From positions 124,001 to 188,000 of the forward strand of contig NZ_VOQF01000008.1 in NCBI RefSeq assembly GCF_007994985.1: a stretch of 64,000 bases of DNA. Direction: 5' to 3'. This DNA comes from Metabacillus litoralis. Its GTDB lineage: Bacteria > Bacillota > Bacilli > Bacillales > Bacillaceae. Of this stretch, positions 52,134 through 62,027 are shown in pieces (position 1 is the first letter of the stretch; each line of letters opens with the position of its first letter). The position numbers and the translations under genes are program-made. The notes under the pieces are model-generated. The model was given only the letters and a program-made list of their open reading frames with translations, did not search any database and had not been told where the DNA came from.

Positions 52134-53507
52134 ATGAAAATTTCAATCAAACTTGGTCTTTGGTTTTTTATCTGTATTTTTATTATTGAAGCATCTTCTA
52201 TGTTCTTCTTACATCGCAATGTTGTGCATTCTCTTGTTAATGAAGAATTGGAGTCATTAAAATCACGTGGAAATAGTCATAGTGATGTTTTGGAAATTTC
52301 ATATGATGAAACGACATTACATCATATTCAAGTTATGGAGACAGAAACCGAAACAGAAGTTATCGTAACAGATGCTATTGGGAAAATTAAGATATCATCT
52401 AAGCCAATAGATGCTGGGATGAACAAGATATTAACAAGACATAACGCTGATCTAGAAGCACCTAATGAAGGACTAATTCTACAATCAGATTGGCAAGACA
52501 CACAATATATTTCTACGGTTTCCTCATTTAAAGCACCAAACGGAGATATTGGTTATGTCTACATGTTCAAAAGTACGGACCAAATTAAACGTTTTATTTC
52601 ACGATTAAATGAACATTTTATCCTGGCTTCAGTGCTCATTCTACTTTTCATGTTGATTACCATATTCTTTTTATCCAAAGCTCTAACAAAACCATTGATA
52701 TCGATGAAGGAAGCAACAAGAAGAATAAGCAAAGGGGATTTTTCAGTCTCTTTACCCAAGGCTTCAAATGATGAAATTGGCGAGTTATCATCTTCTATTC
52801 AAACACTTGCAAATGACTTAAATTATTTGAAAAAAGAGAGAACCGAGTTTTTAGCAAGTATTTCTCATGAAATACGTACTCCTCTTACCTACATTAAAGG
52901 TTATACAGATATTGCACGAAGAGACAGCTTATCAGAAAAAGAACGGCTTAACTACTTAAATATTATTTATGAAGAATCAAACCATGTTGGTGACCTTCTA
53001 AAAGAACTATTTGATTTAGCTAAAATGGATCAAAATACCTTCTCCATTTCTAAGGAAAAAGTAAAAATCTGCTCATTCATCCACTCCATTTACCATAAAA
53101 TGAAACCAGCTTTCGATAGTAAAGGAGTAAACCTTGTATTAGATTGTAAAATCACTGCTATTGTAAATATTGATCCTAATAGGTTTGAACAAGTCTTATT
53201 AAATTTATTGGATAACGCTCTAAAATACTCTGATATCAATTCATTGACTAAAATTGAGATAACAAATGAAAAGAATTTCATAAGCATATTTGTTAAAGAC
53301 CAAGGAACAGGGATACCTGATGAAGATTTACCTTATATCTTTGACCGTTTATATAGAGTGGATAAATCACGATCAAGGTTAACTGGAGGTTTTGGATTAG
53401 GTTTATCCATAGTAAAAGAAATAGTAGATGCTCATGGAGGAACCATTTCGGTGGAAAGCCGAATAGATAAAGGAACATGCTTTAAGATTACACTGAAGGG
53501 GCAGTAG
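52134..53507 (+). CDS. sensor histidine kinase (BaeS/CssS-like)
   Basis: A 457-residue membrane kinase: helix about 6-26, an extracytoplasmic sensor of ~135 residues, a second helix about 162-182, a HAMP linker (KALTKPLISMKEATRRISKG), HisKA with His245 (SISHEIRTPLTYIKG) and HATPase with DQGTGIPDEDLPY and GGFGLGLSIVKE. One base separates it from the response regulator. Neighbours are copper-linked, so a metal or envelope signal is plausible. Confidence 0.92.
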   Translation: MKISIKLGLWFFICIFIIEASSMFFLHRNVVHSLVNEELESLKSRGNSHSDVLEISYDETTLHHIQVMETETETEVIVTDAIGKIKISSKPIDAGMNKILTRHNADLEAPNEGLILQSDWQDTQYISTVSSFKAPNGDIGYVYMFKSTDQIKRFISRLNEHFILASVLILLFMLITIFFLSKALTKPLISMKEATRRISKGDFSVSLPKASNDEIGELSSSIQTLANDLNYLKKERTEFLASISHEIRTPLTYIKGYTDIARRDSLSEKERLNYLNIIYEESNHVGDLLKELFDLAKMDQNTFSISKEKVKICSFIHSIYHKMKPAFDSKGVNLVLDCKITAIVNIDPNRFEQVLLNLLDNALKYSDINSLTKIEITNEKNFISIFVKDQGTGIPDEDLPYIFDRLYRVDKSRSRLTGGFGLGLSIVKEIVDAHGGTISVESRIDKGTCFKITLKGQ

Positions 53508-53508
53508 G

Positions 53509-54195
53509 ATGAAAACAGTTTTGCTAATAGATGATGAGCAAAGAATGCTCGATTTATTATCTTTATATATAGAACCTTATGGATATAGATGTTTTAAGAA
53601 GAACTCTGGTCCTGAAGGCATAGAATTTTTGCAACAGAATAAAGTCGATCTTGTGATTCTGGATATTATGATGCCTGAAATGGACGGATGGTTAACCTGT
53701 GAAAAAATAAGAGAATTCTCTGATGTACCCATCATCATGTTAACAGCAAGAAGTGAAAAGGAAGATATCGTTAAAGGATTAAAAAAAGGGGCTGATGATT
53801 ATCTCGTTAAACCATTTAATGAAGAAGAATTATTAGCACGTATAGAAGCAATTATGAGAAGAACCAGCAGGACATCTCACTCTGAGGATATCATCAAATT
53901 TGGAGATTTGTTAATAAATCAATCTACGTATCAGGTTACATTTCAGGAGAAAGAGATCGTACTTACACCAAAGGAATATGCATTGCTTAGCTTATTTTTG
54001 AAAAACCTAAATAAAGTATTTTCACGAGAACATTTACTCATGAGCATTTGGGGACTAAAGGCTGAAACAGAAGATCGAACCATTGACTCGCATATACGAA
54101 ACATGAGAGAAAAGCTACGACAAGCAAACTTTCCAGTAGAAAAATATTTAAAGACAGTTTGGGGAGTAGGCTATAAATGGATTTCTAGTAAATAA
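53509..54195 (+). CDS. OmpR/PhoB-family response regulator
   Basis: A 228-residue regulator with receiver domain (Asp52 in LVILDIMMPEMDG, Lys in YLVKPFNEEE) and a C-terminal winged helix (LTPKEYALLSLFLKNLNKVF ... TIDSHIRNMREKLR, then VWGVGYKW). It is the partner of the kinase one base upstream and probably controls the downstream lipoprotein gene. Confidence 0.93.
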   Translation: MKTVLLIDDEQRMLDLLSLYIEPYGYRCFKKNSGPEGIEFLQQNKVDLVILDIMMPEMDGWLTCEKIREFSDVPIIMLTARSEKEDIVKGLKKGADDYLVKPFNEEELLARIEAIMRRTSRTSHSEDIIKFGDLLINQSTYQVTFQEKEIVLTPKEYALLSLFLKNLNKVFSREHLLMSIWGLKAETEDRTIDSHIRNMREKLRQANFPVEKYLKTVWGVGYKWISSK

Positions 54196-54218
54196 CCAAT
54201 AATGTAGGAGGTATTATT

Positions 54219-55190
54219 TTGATAAAAAAAACATGCTCATTCTTCCTGTTATGTTTTTTACTGAGTGCCTGTTCACAAGGAGAAAATGAAAAAACTACGG
54301 AAAATGACATTGAAGTTTATACAGATGAAAAAGATGATTATGTAGACATTTATAAAGAAATAAAAGATGAAAAAATTGAGCATATACACGGTATTGGCTA
54401 TGCAGGGAATAAAGATGAATTGTATCTTGCCTCACACGATGGATTATTAAGATTCTCAAATGAAAAATGGTTTGAAATCACTGAAAATAAACATGATTAC
54501 ATGGGTTTTCAAGCTACTGATGAAGGCTTCTATTCAAGTGGACACCCTGAACAGGGATCAGATTTAAAGAATCCTCTTGGGATTATCAAAAGCTCTGACG
54601 ATGGAAAAACATTAGACAAACTTGATTTTTATGGTGAAACAGATTTTCACTATTTAGCAGCAGGTTACAAGAGTCATATGATCTATGTAATGAATGAAGC
54701 AAAGAATTCAAGTTTAAATAGCGGATTTTATTACTCAGAAGATGAAGGTGAAAACTGGACAAAAAGTAAGATGAATGGGCTTTCATTTAATAATATTGGT
54801 AATATAGCTACTCATCCAACCAAAGCGAATATTGTGGCAATATCCACAGATCAAGGTTTATTCACTTCAAATGATAATGGTGATTCGTTTGCTCTAGCCT
54901 CACAATCTCAACCAGTTACAAGTGTTGTATTTAGAGAAAATTCCTTTCTCTATTTTACTTTAAAAAGAGATAAGGTATCGCTTTATAAAAAAGAACTAAA
55001 TAATGAAAAAGAGGAATCAATACCTATTCCAAAAGAAGTGAATGAGCAAAATCCTGTGATGTACATTTCATCTCATCCAGAAATAGAGGAAGTGATGACT
55101 ATAATTACTTACGAAAATGATATTTATCAAACAAAAGATAATGGTCAGTCATGGACTAATTTAGTAAGGAAAGGCAAGATACAATCATAG
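54219..55190 (+). CDS. lipoprotein with sortilin-like beta-propeller (F510_1955 type)
   Basis: A 323-residue exported lipoprotein: signal with lipobox LLSACS, then repeated BNR-type strands (LYLASHDGLLRF, IIKSSDDGKTLDKL, GFYYSEDEGENWTKS, GLFTSNDNGDSF, DIYQTKDNGQSWTNL), forming a sortilin/VPS10-like propeller. The pattern HIHGIGY near residue 54 is typical of the family, whose members accompany two-component and copper genes in Bacillus. Starts at TTG with AGGAGG upstream, 23 bases after the response regulator. Confidence 0.82.
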   Translation: MIKKTCSFFLLCFLLSACSQGENEKTTENDIEVYTDEKDDYVDIYKEIKDEKIEHIHGIGYAGNKDELYLASHDGLLRFSNEKWFEITENKHDYMGFQATDEGFYSSGHPEQGSDLKNPLGIIKSSDDGKTLDKLDFYGETDFHYLAAGYKSHMIYVMNEAKNSSLNSGFYYSEDEGENWTKSKMNGLSFNNIGNIATHPTKANIVAISTDQGLFTSNDNGDSFALASQSQPVTSVVFRENSFLYFTLKRDKVSLYKKELNNEKEESIPIPKEVNEQNPVMYISSHPEIEEVMTIITYENDIYQTKDNGQSWTNLVRKGKIQS

Positions 55191-55201
55191 CTATATACTC
55201 C

Positions 55202-55236
55202 AAAAAAGAACTTGGATTAATCCAAGTTCTTTTCTT
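55202..55236. terminator. terminator of the two-component/lipoprotein operon
   Basis: AAGAACTTGGATT and AATCCAAGTTCTT arms, A-run left and T-run right; it can serve both convergent genes. Confidence 0.9.
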
Positions 55237-55256
55237 TATTTTAAGCACACACATTC

Positions 55257-55838
55257 CTATTTCGGTGACAATTCACTTTCCGTCACCCACTTATGGTTTT
55301 TCACTTCCTCGCCTCCAGTTGTCGGAGTGTAATCAACCATATATACTGTCATTTCTTCGACTGAGTCAACAACAGCTGTTGCACCTTTCATACCTTCCAT
55401 ATGATCGGCGTTTAACACAACCTCCGTTCCTGGTTCAAATGGTTGATCTCCTGAATTTTCAACTTCTTCATGGATGACCCATTTATGATCTTCAACCATT
55501 TCTCCTCCAGTTGTTGGAGTATAAGAAACCATATAAACATTTGTATAATATGCTCCAACAATTGTAGCTTCTGCACCCTTCATACCTTCCATGTGATCTG
55601 TTTCAAGAATAGCTTGACTCCCAACTTTATAAGTTGGATTTTCTTCTTCTTTTAATCCTTCTGGAATTTCACCAGAACCTGAATGATTCATCTCAGAATG
55701 ATCCATTTCCATACTTTCTTCGGTATTTGTGTTCGAGTCTGTGTTTTCATTTTGTGCCTCTTGTCCATTATTACTACATGCAGCTAAAGAAATTGCTAAT
55801 AGACTTGTCATAATACCTATTATGAATTTATGTTTCAT
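55257..55838 (-). CDS. ydhK: YdhK/DUF1541 lipoprotein with two repeats
   Basis: A 193-residue lipoprotein: lipobox LAACS, a linker rich in Met, His and Glu (MEMDHSEMNHS) that could bind copper, and two DUF1541 repeats (ETDHMEGMKGAEATIVGAYY ... SYTPTTGGEMVEDHKWV; NADHMEGMKGATAVVDSVEE ... DYTPTTGGEEVKNHKWV). YdhK-type proteins are associated with copper and envelope stress. AAGGAG precedes the ATG; a hairpin at 55202 closes it. Confidence 0.88.
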   Translation of the reverse strand: MKHKFIIGIMTSLLAISLAACSNNGQEAQNENTDSNTNTEESMEMDHSEMNHSGSGEIPEGLKEEENPTYKVGSQAILETDHMEGMKGAEATIVGAYYTNVYMVSYTPTTGGEMVEDHKWVIHEEVENSGDQPFEPGTEVVLNADHMEGMKGATAVVDSVEEMTVYMVDYTPTTGGEEVKNHKWVTESELSPK

Positions 55839-55954
55839 TTCAGCCTGCTCCTTCTTTGTTTATGATTGATATGTTAATACTGTAAAAATACCAAAAGACT
55901 TTGCAGAAAGTGTGCAAAATTAGTGTCATATATGTAAATATTTTTAACTTAAAA

Positions 55955-55998
55955 ATAAAAAAGCAGTAAGTAGAAAGAATTCGTCTACATACTGCTTA
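55955..55998 (-). terminator. hairpin after the multicopper oxidase remnant
   Basis: AAGCAGTA and TACTGCTT outer arms plus TAGA/TCTA inner pairing, with an A-run on the left for minus-strand transcripts. Confidence 0.55.
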
Positions 55999-56006
55999 GT
56001 TTATCC

Positions 56007-56904
56007 TTATTTTTCATAATTTAATTTTGTTACCATACCACCTGGTGTTTTCCCATTATTCGTTTGTGAAATGTTTTTGTTCCGTTTATTGGTAAAGATC
56101 CTGGGTTTATTGATAAAAATTCAATGTCAATCCGTTGACCTGAAGCAACATTAATTGTGTCATCGTATATGTTATAACGTGGAAACCCATTGACACTTAC
56201 TACTTGAAAATCATGACCATGAACATGCATGGAATGTGAAGCACTCGACTTATTTATAAAGCGAATTCTAATTTTTTTCCCATATTTCGTGCGAAGTCCT
56301 TCAGTTTCAGGAAATGCTTTTCCATTGATTGTAAAAAAATTAGGGGCAGTATCAAACTTCCTAGGTTTATATACACCTGGTGTAATTTCACCTATTTTTT
56401 CTTGGGGGATATCCCATTGCTGTAAAACTAATACATAATCACGATAAGGAATTTCTCCACCTGTTAATTGGTTTTCATTAGGCAACACAATAAAAGGTCC
56501 CAATAACCCTTGAGGGATTTGGGATGGATCTCCAGCATGATAAAAAAATGTGCCTGCTTGCCATGCTGGAAATTGATACACGTATGATTCGCCTGGCTTG
56601 ATTGATGGAGTAGGTTCTATTTCAGGAATTCCGTCCTGAAAAACAAGCTTAGATAATCCATGTACATGTAGTGATGTAGGTTTATCTAGACGATTTTCTA
56701 ATTCAATCCGAACCATTTCCCCTTGTTTAAACACGAGTAAAGGACCAGGTATAGAATTATTGTATCCTAGACCTTCTATTCTACTTTATCAACAATAGTA
56801 TGATGTGAAGGTTGTGGTACTAATTTATAGTATCTAGTATTACCAGCCTTTTGATATTGTGCCTTCAAACCATTTGGCATCATTAATCTACTTTCCCAAT
56901 TCAT
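56007..56904 (-). pseudogene. multicopper oxidase, frameshifted and copper-site damaged
   Basis: A GGGGGAAA site and ATG at 56904 open MNWESRLMMPNGLKAQY up to KVE then a TAG near 56777; a one-base shift restores GLGYNNSIPGPLLVFKQGEM, the conserved cupredoxin start. The middle keeps SLHVHGLS, FFYHAGDPSQ and HSMHVHGHDF copper ligands. Near 56065 the WxFHCHxxHH type-1 copper motif is lost and the frame shifts again: the family-like end NNGKTPGGMVTKLNYEK is found only in another frame. Two frameshifts and loss of the Cys-His ligands mean no active laccase/oxidase. A 234-codon stretch (56030-56734) still stays open. Confidence 0.85.
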
Positions 56905-56998
56905 GACATTTCCCCCATTTAGTTTTGTCCATTATTAAAACTTATGACAGGAACTAAACTATTATGAGAAAGTATCATAGAAATACTTATACTTAAAT

Positions 56999-57028
56999 AA
57001 AAAATAACGAGCACTTGGTACGTTATTT
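56999..57028 (-). terminator. hairpin closing the CopZ remnant
   Basis: AAAATAACG and CGTTATTTT arms with an A-run on the left; it overlaps the remnant's stop codon. Confidence 0.65.
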
Positions 57029-57113
57029 TAATTCAACATCATAACCTTGATCATCAATTGTTTCCTTAATAGTGAACTTCTGAAGGATCAAATTCTACAT
57101 CAACTTGCCCTGA
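57022..57113 (-). pseudogene. remnant of copper chaperone CopZ (C-terminal half)
   Basis: GQVDVEFDPSEV is followed, after a one-base shift, by TIKETIDDQGYDVELK and TAA. Together they match the second half of CopZ/heavy-metal-associated domains (KVDVEFDPSKVTLDQIKETI then EDQGYDV). The N-terminal half with the MxCxxC copper motif is absent. It lies between the CcdA-like gene and the broken multicopper oxidase. Confidence 0.75.
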
Positions 57114-57131
57114 ACTTAAATAAGGTACTTA

Positions 57132-57863
57132 TTAAGACCAATATGTAACGGTATCAACTATCCCAACTATAATCATTAAGACTCCTGCAATATTTTGGAT
57201 ATTTGTGCCAAGTTTTCTACCTTTCTTTAATAAAGCCCCACTTCCTCCTAAATACCATATTAGAAAAATCGTAATAATTAATGGTAAGACCGTGCCGATT
57301 GCAAACACAGTTGGCAACATAAGACCATAGGAACTGGATAAAACAATTGGCATCAAGGTTACAAAATACAATACAAACATTGTAGGACAAAAGGCAAGCG
57401 AAAAACTAAACCCTAATAGGAAGGAAGCAAATGGTCTTTCGAGTTGCTTATCTTCAGCTTGTTTTACCAATTTAAAAGTACCTCTTAATTTAATGACACC
57501 AAGCATAACCAATCCTACTATGATTAACAGTGAACCCATTAGTTTCCGTATCCATGGAAAATACATGGTGAGAACACCTTCAATTTCCCTCCCTAAAAAC
57601 CAAATTAATATCCCTAAAAGAGAAAAGGCAACAATCTTTCCCAAAATAAAACCTAATATATCTTTCCATACAATTCTACTTTGCAGAGAACGATTACCGT
57701 ATAAAGTAACGGCACTTACATTTGCGACAAATTGACATGGAGCTAGTGCCCCTACAATCCCCAATACAAATGCAAATGCAATCGGAAATCCTTCTAGTGA
57801 ATTTGCCATATTAAAAAATGGTTGACTTAACCATGAGCTTATTTTGCTGATGAAAATGTACAC
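57132..57863 (-). CDS. CcdA/DsbD-like membrane thiol-disulphide transporter
   Basis: A 243-residue membrane protein with six to seven helices. The two halves each carry a Cys-bearing helix of the DsbD/CcdA type (LGIVGALAPCQFVANVSA and FSFSLAFCPTMFVLYFV), the expected redox pair for passing electrons across the membrane. It may support copper proteins or cytochrome c maturation; an alternative label is SafE/TauE-like or mercury-related CcdA. Starts at GTG with GGGGGAAAG upstream. The CopZ and multicopper oxidase remnants lie immediately downstream. Confidence 0.8.
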   Translation of the reverse strand: MYIFISKISSWLSQPFFNMANSLEGFPIAFAFVLGIVGALAPCQFVANVSAVTLYGNRSLQSRIVWKDILGFILGKIVAFSLLGILIWFLGREIEGVLTMYFPWIRKLMGSLLIIVGLVMLGVIKLRGTFKLVKQAEDKQLERPFASFLLGFSFSLAFCPTMFVLYFVTLMPIVLSSSYGLMLPTVFAIGTVLPLIITIFLIWYLGGSGALLKKGRKLGTNIQNIAGVLMIIVGIVDTVTYWS

Positions 57864-57977
57864 ATCTTTCCCCCTTTTCCTACCCTTATTAGCTTAGTAC
57901 AAATATGTGCAGATTTTATGAAGGAGGTGAAAGGGGTTGATTGGCTAAAAAATTATTACAAATATCACAGAAACATT

Positions 57978-58955
57978 TTAGTCATGGACATTCCCCCAAT
58001 AATATTCACTTATAGCGTTTCCTAAAATATCGGCACTTCTATAAAGTTCTTCCAGACTATTTTCTACACCGCCTATTTCAACAATAACGCTATTAGGTAG
58101 TACATCTTGATTATAGACACCATTCCCTTGAGACTTATCTTTAATTATGACTCCTCTAGAAAGACCTGGATATTTCCTCTCAATAACTTCATGAATATCA
58201 TTCGTAAAATCTAAATTCCCCTTATAATTTTCATGTCCACTTCCAATAACGAATGAAAATTTAGCTAGTGATTCTCCATCAATTTCAATTGTTGATTGTT
58301 CTCTTGGTAATGAATCACGATGAATATCAAAAGCCATTTCTAAATCTCTATTTTCACGCATTTCATTCACAATAACTTCTCTAGACATTTGATAAGAACG
58401 ACCAAATGTTAAGTTTCTGTCATGTAACATATTTACTATATCGATTTGACTAACCTCATTCCAAATCCCATTGCTTCTCAAGGAGTCTCCTAATCTGTTT
58501 CCAACCAGTGATATATTTACTTTGGAATGGTAAGCACTCTCTGGGGCAGTTCCTTTTTTAAAGTAAGGCAAAAAAGATTCTCTAGTATGAGAAAAATAGA
58601 TAAATACCACTTTTCTCCCAAATGTGCTATGAAAGTTTTTCTTAGTAATTTCTGGTCTTTTAATATCCTGTTCATTAAAAGAATTAACCTTTTCTAAAAT
58701 TAGCTCAGCATCCATTTTAAGTGAATTTTCGTTTGGTACAAGTTCAATTGAAACTTCTGATTCAGTATCGCTTTTATTATTTAATAGCTTTGAAGATAGA
58801 TCTACCTTATTTCTCAATTCTCCACTATTACTCTCTTTTTTATTTAGGAGCTCCTCTTTGCCATTAAGGAAGAAGATAACTGTTAACACCACTACGAATA
58901 AAGTAACTGCGATAAATAATAATACTTTTAATGTGTTAATGTTTAGTCTTTTCAT
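57978..58955 (-). CDS. spoIIP: stage II sporulation protein P (SpoIIP) family
   Basis: A 325-residue protein with an N-terminal membrane helix (about 9-30), a linker, and a SpoIIP amidase/endopeptidase domain: VVFIYFSHTRESFLPYF with the metal His, MAFDIHRDS with another His, and NSVIVEIGGVENSLEELYRS with the catalytic Glu. It degrades septal peptidoglycan during engulfment with SpoIID and SpoIIM. It is shorter than classical SpoIIP (~400), so it may be a paralogue. Transcribed alone. Confidence 0.85.
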   Translation of the reverse strand: MKRLNINTLKVLLFIAVTLFVVVLTVIFFLNGKEELLNKKESNSGELRNKVDLSSKLLNNKSDTESEVSIELVPNENSLKMDAELILEKVNSFNEQDIKRPEITKKNFHSTFGRKVVFIYFSHTRESFLPYFKKGTAPESAYHSKVNISLVGNRLGDSLRSNGIWNEVSQIDIVNMLHDRNLTFGRSYQMSREVIVNEMRENRDLEMAFDIHRDSLPREQSTIEIDGESLAKFSFVIGSGHENYKGNLDFTNDIHEVIERKYPGLSRGVIIKDKSQGNGVYNQDVLPNSVIVEIGGVENSLEELYRSADILGNAISEYYWGNVHD

Positions 58956-59060
58956 ATTAATCCCTCTAATAAAGTAATAGATTATTACTTTATATATCGG
59001 TTACATTTAAAGACTCTAAAGTGAAGATCTACCTTATTGTAAGCATGTAGTTTCAAAACA

Positions 59061-59090
59061 AGAAAAAAGCCACTGATATTCAGTGACTTC
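59061..59090 (-). terminator. terminator of spoVR
   Basis: AGCCACTGA and TCAGTGACTT arms; the A-run on the left gives TTTTTT on the minus strand. A copy of this hairpin is in the spoVR fragment at 50094. Confidence 0.8.
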
Positions 59091-59096
59091 CTCATT

Positions 59097-60512
59097 TTAT
59101 AAGTATTTTCTAGATACACTATTTCCATCAAATGAAAATAAAACGGCTTTGTCTTCCAACACACTTTCCATGTGTACAGGTCTACCCCAAAGCTGATACA
59201 AATATGGAAGAACTTTTTCTAAATATTTAAGATCAAGCTCAATATCCTCGAACCAATGCTTTAAATAAAGTTCATTGTTTTTTAAGTAATCTCCATCATT
59301 GACTGTAATATAAGGAAAACCACCATTCACCCTCATACTAACAAGCTGATCTCGAACATTTTCCCATTCCTTATCAACTACTTTATAATCTCTACCTTGT
59401 TTTTGAAACAAATACATATCTTCTCTCATAACAAGGTCTTTTGTTAAATAATTACGAATAAAGGAAATATCTGATTCAACCTCACGAACCTCAAACATTT
59501 TCTCTCGACCAGATCCTGGTGTTGCTCCAAACATTTTCATTTCTTCTGTTGGGTTATTATATCGTTCTTCAATGTCCTCGAAGATTTTCAAGCCTAAATA
59601 ATAAGGGTTAATACTTGTTTTTGAAGGCTGTACAACACCAGCATTAAGCTTAGCAAATTCAATGGATTCGTCTGATGTTAGATCAAGCTCACGAAGAATT
59701 CGTTGATGCCAGTACGAAGCCCAGCCTTCGTTCATGATTTTCGTTTCTAGCTGTGGCCAGAAATATAGCATCTCTTCACGCATCATTGTTAAAATATCAC
59801 GTTGCCAATCTTCTAGTTCACGACTATATTCTTCAATAAATAAAAGAATATCCTTTTCTGGTGTTGGAGGAAAATTCCGTTTCTTCTTTTTAACTGTGTG
59901 CTTTGGTTTTTGTTTATCATCAAGCTTCCAAAGATCATCATAAGGAGTACTTGTTTTTTCTTCCATCTCCTCAAACTCAATATCATCAATTGTCCAAGAC
60001 AGCTTTGGGCGTACCAAGGACGGATCAATATGTTCTTGTATGGCAAGAACAGCATCTAAAAATGTCTCAACTTCATGTCTTCCATATTGGATTTCATATT
60101 GCTTTATTCGTTCAGCAGTGGCTGACATGCTTTCAACCATTTCACGCTTTGTATTTCCAAAACGCGCATTATTCTTAAAGAAGTCACAGTGAGCTAAAAC
60201 GTGGGCTACAATCAATTTATTTTGGATAAGAGAGTTCGTGTCAAGAAGAAATGCGTAGCAGGGATCTGAATTAATAACAAGTTCATAAATTTTACTTAAA
60301 CCTAAATCATATTGCAGCTTCATCTTATGAAATTGCTTCCCAAAACTCCAATGTGAAAATCTTGTTGGCATCCCATAAGCACCAAATGTATAGATAATAT
60401 CTGCTGGACAAATTTCATATCTCATAGGATAAAAATCAAGTCCAAAGCCAGTAGCTACTTCTGTTATTTCAGCAATTGCATATTCAAGAGCCTTTTGTTC
60501 AGATTCTTTCAT
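59097..60512 (-). CDS. spoVR: stage V sporulation protein R (SpoVR)
   Basis: A 471-residue soluble protein of the SpoVR/YcgB family: [38 protein letters not shown], the [20 protein letters not shown] segment and a C-terminal half for cortex-related function. It is required for normal spore cortex formation; the biochemical activity is not established. A 3' fragment of the same gene with the same terminator lies 9 kb away. Confidence 0.94.
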   Translation of the reverse strand: MKESEQKALEYAIAEITEVATGFGLDFYPMRYEICPADIIYTFGAYGMPTRFSHWSFGKQFHKMKLQYDLGLSKIYELVINSDPCYAFLLDTNSLIQNKLIVAHVLAHCDFFKNNARFGNTKREMVESMSATAERIKQYEIQYGRHEVETFLDAVLAIQEHIDPSLVRPKLSWTIDDIEFEEMEEKTSTPYDDLWKLDDKQKPKHTVKKKKRNFPPTPEKDILLFIEEYSRELEDWQRDILTMMREEMLYFWPQLETKIMNEGWASYWHQRILRELDLTSDESIEFAKLNAGVVQPSKTSINPYYLGLKIFEDIEERYNNPTEEMKMFGATPGSGREKMFEVREVESDISFIRNYLTKDLVMREDMYLFQKQGRDYKVVDKEWENVRDQLVSMRVNGGFPYITVNDGDYLKNNELYLKHWFEDIELDLKYLEKVLPYLYQLWGRPVHMESVLEDKAVLFSFDGNSVSRKYL

Positions 60513-60609
60513 GCTCTCCCCCCTAAGCTATCGTTATCCTAAATGTATGTGCTTAGGAGAGAAAAGATGAAAGGGTTTGTTTATATTTATAAAATTGCTA
60601 AATAAAATG

Positions 60610-61830
60610 TTAAGTATTTTGTGTTTCTTTTAAGTTAATAGATGGGCCAAAGAATTCATAACGAATTGCTTCTTCTCTTACACCTAGTGACTCTAATTGA
60701 TCAATCATGCTTTTCATAAATGGTGCTGGACCACATATATAAAATGAATTTTCTTTATGGATTAATTCATTCTTAAATTTAGTAAGATCTACTCTACCTT
60801 CAAAGATATTATCTTCTAGATCAACGTTAACACCTTGATCGTAGTAGTAGTACTTCCGACCATTGAATAATTTATTCAATTTCACTTCAATTTCTTGTTT
60901 AAAAGCATGCACATCTGCACTTTTAGCTGCATGGATAAAAGTGACAGGTCGCTTGGGCTGTTTCTCAGCAATATCGTTTAACATGCTTATCATAGGAGTA
61001 ATACCAACACCACCACTAATTAGATAAACTGGATTTTCATTGCTACTGTCTATAACAAAGTCACCAGCTGGAGCAGTCAATTCTATTGTATCTCCAGCGG
61101 TCAATTGATTATGAAGGTAATTAGATACGATTCCTTCCTCGACAAGATGTTCACCACTTTCACGTTTAACAGAAATTCTTAGATAATTCTTTCCTGGTGC
61201 ATCTGATAAACTATATTGGCGATTTAATAAGTGTGTTTCACTTGTAATATTTAGACGAACTGTCACATACTGTCCTGGTTGAAAGTATGGGATACTTGTT
61301 CCATCCTGAGCTTCTAAATAAAATGAAGTAATAATTTCACTTTCCTTTTCTTTCTTTACAATTCTAAAGTTCTTAAAGCCTTCCCATGCAACCTCCTTAG
61401 TTGTTTCATACATCTCTTCTTCAACATCTATAAATACTTGGGCAATCACTCCATAAGCCTCTCCCCAAGCTTCTAGAACATCTTGAGTCGCCGCATCTCC
61501 AAGTACATCTTTAATTGCTTTAAGTAGAAATTCCCCTACAATTGGATAATGTTCTTTTTTCACATTTAAACTTCTATGCTTATGTGCAATTTGTTTAACA
61601 GTAGGAAGTAAAACCTCTAATTGATCTATATACGTTGCTGCTGCATAAACTGTATTTGCCAATGCTGTTTGCTGGCGGCCCTTTTTCTGATTCACTGAAT
61701 TGAAAATATTTAATAATTCAGGATGTGCCTCGAACATTGTTTTGTAAAAATACGTTGTGATTTCTGTTCCTCGTTCTGCTAAAACAGGTGCAGTTGATTT
61801 AACGATATCAATTGTTTTTTGAGAAAGCAT
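60610..61830 (-). CDS. hmp: flavohaemoglobin / nitric oxide dioxygenase Hmp
   Basis: A 406-residue three-domain enzyme. The globin (1-140) has proximal His85, Tyr29 and Gln53 in the distal pocket. The FAD domain shows RQYSLSDAPG, and the NAD(P) domain GGVGITPMISML and CGPAPFM. It converts NO plus O2 to nitrate. NsrR boxes lie in the promoter, and nsrR is divergently encoded, so it is induced by NO. Confidence 0.97.
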   Translation of the reverse strand: MLSQKTIDIVKSTAPVLAERGTEITTYFYKTMFEAHPELLNIFNSVNQKKGRQQTALANTVYAAATYIDQLEVLLPTVKQIAHKHRSLNVKKEHYPIVGEFLLKAIKDVLGDAATQDVLEAWGEAYGVIAQVFIDVEEEMYETTKEVAWEGFKNFRIVKKEKESEIITSFYLEAQDGTSIPYFQPGQYVTVRLNITSETHLLNRQYSLSDAPGKNYLRISVKRESGEHLVEEGIVSNYLHNQLTAGDTIELTAPAGDFVIDSSNENPVYLISGGVGITPMISMLNDIAEKQPKRPVTFIHAAKSADVHAFKQEIEVKLNKLFNGRKYYYYDQGVNVDLEDNIFEGRVDLTKFKNELIHKENSFYICGPAPFMKSMIDQLESLGVREEAIRYEFFGPSINLKETQNT

Positions 61831-61844
61831 TGTATCATCTCCTA

Positions 61845-61867
61845 AAGATGTATTTTAAATACATCTT
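61845..61867. promoter_or_regulatory. NsrR box at the hmp promoter
   Basis: A 23-base perfect palindrome: AAGATGTATTT, a central T, AAATACATCTT. It matches the known NsrR operator pattern and lies 15 bases upstream of hmp. Confidence 0.9.
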
Positions 61868-61892
61868 TATAATAGAGTATGTAACAATCTAA

Positions 61893-61915
61893 AAGCAATA
61901 TCTAAAATACATCTT
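61893..61915. promoter_or_regulatory. second, half-conserved NsrR site
   Basis: The right arm AAAATACATCTT is intact while the left (AAGCAATATCT) is degenerate. It may control nsrR itself. Confidence 0.55.
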
Positions 61916-62027
61916 TAAAAATTTGTCACATTTGATAACAGAAATTAAGATTTTAAAATAATTTATGATAAAATTAGTTAAAGTACTAGTCGATTATTAG
62001 AAGTCATTGATATGTGAGGTCCTTTAT

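Noticed and set aside
56030-56734. Intact short multicopper oxidase gene
   Set aside because: Homologous sequence continues in other frames at both ends and the HCH copper motif is missing, so this is part of a pseudogene.
57132-57863. Mercury or sulphite transporter
   Set aside because: The paired Cys helices fit CcdA/DsbD better, and no mer or sulphite genes are nearby; kept only as an alternative.
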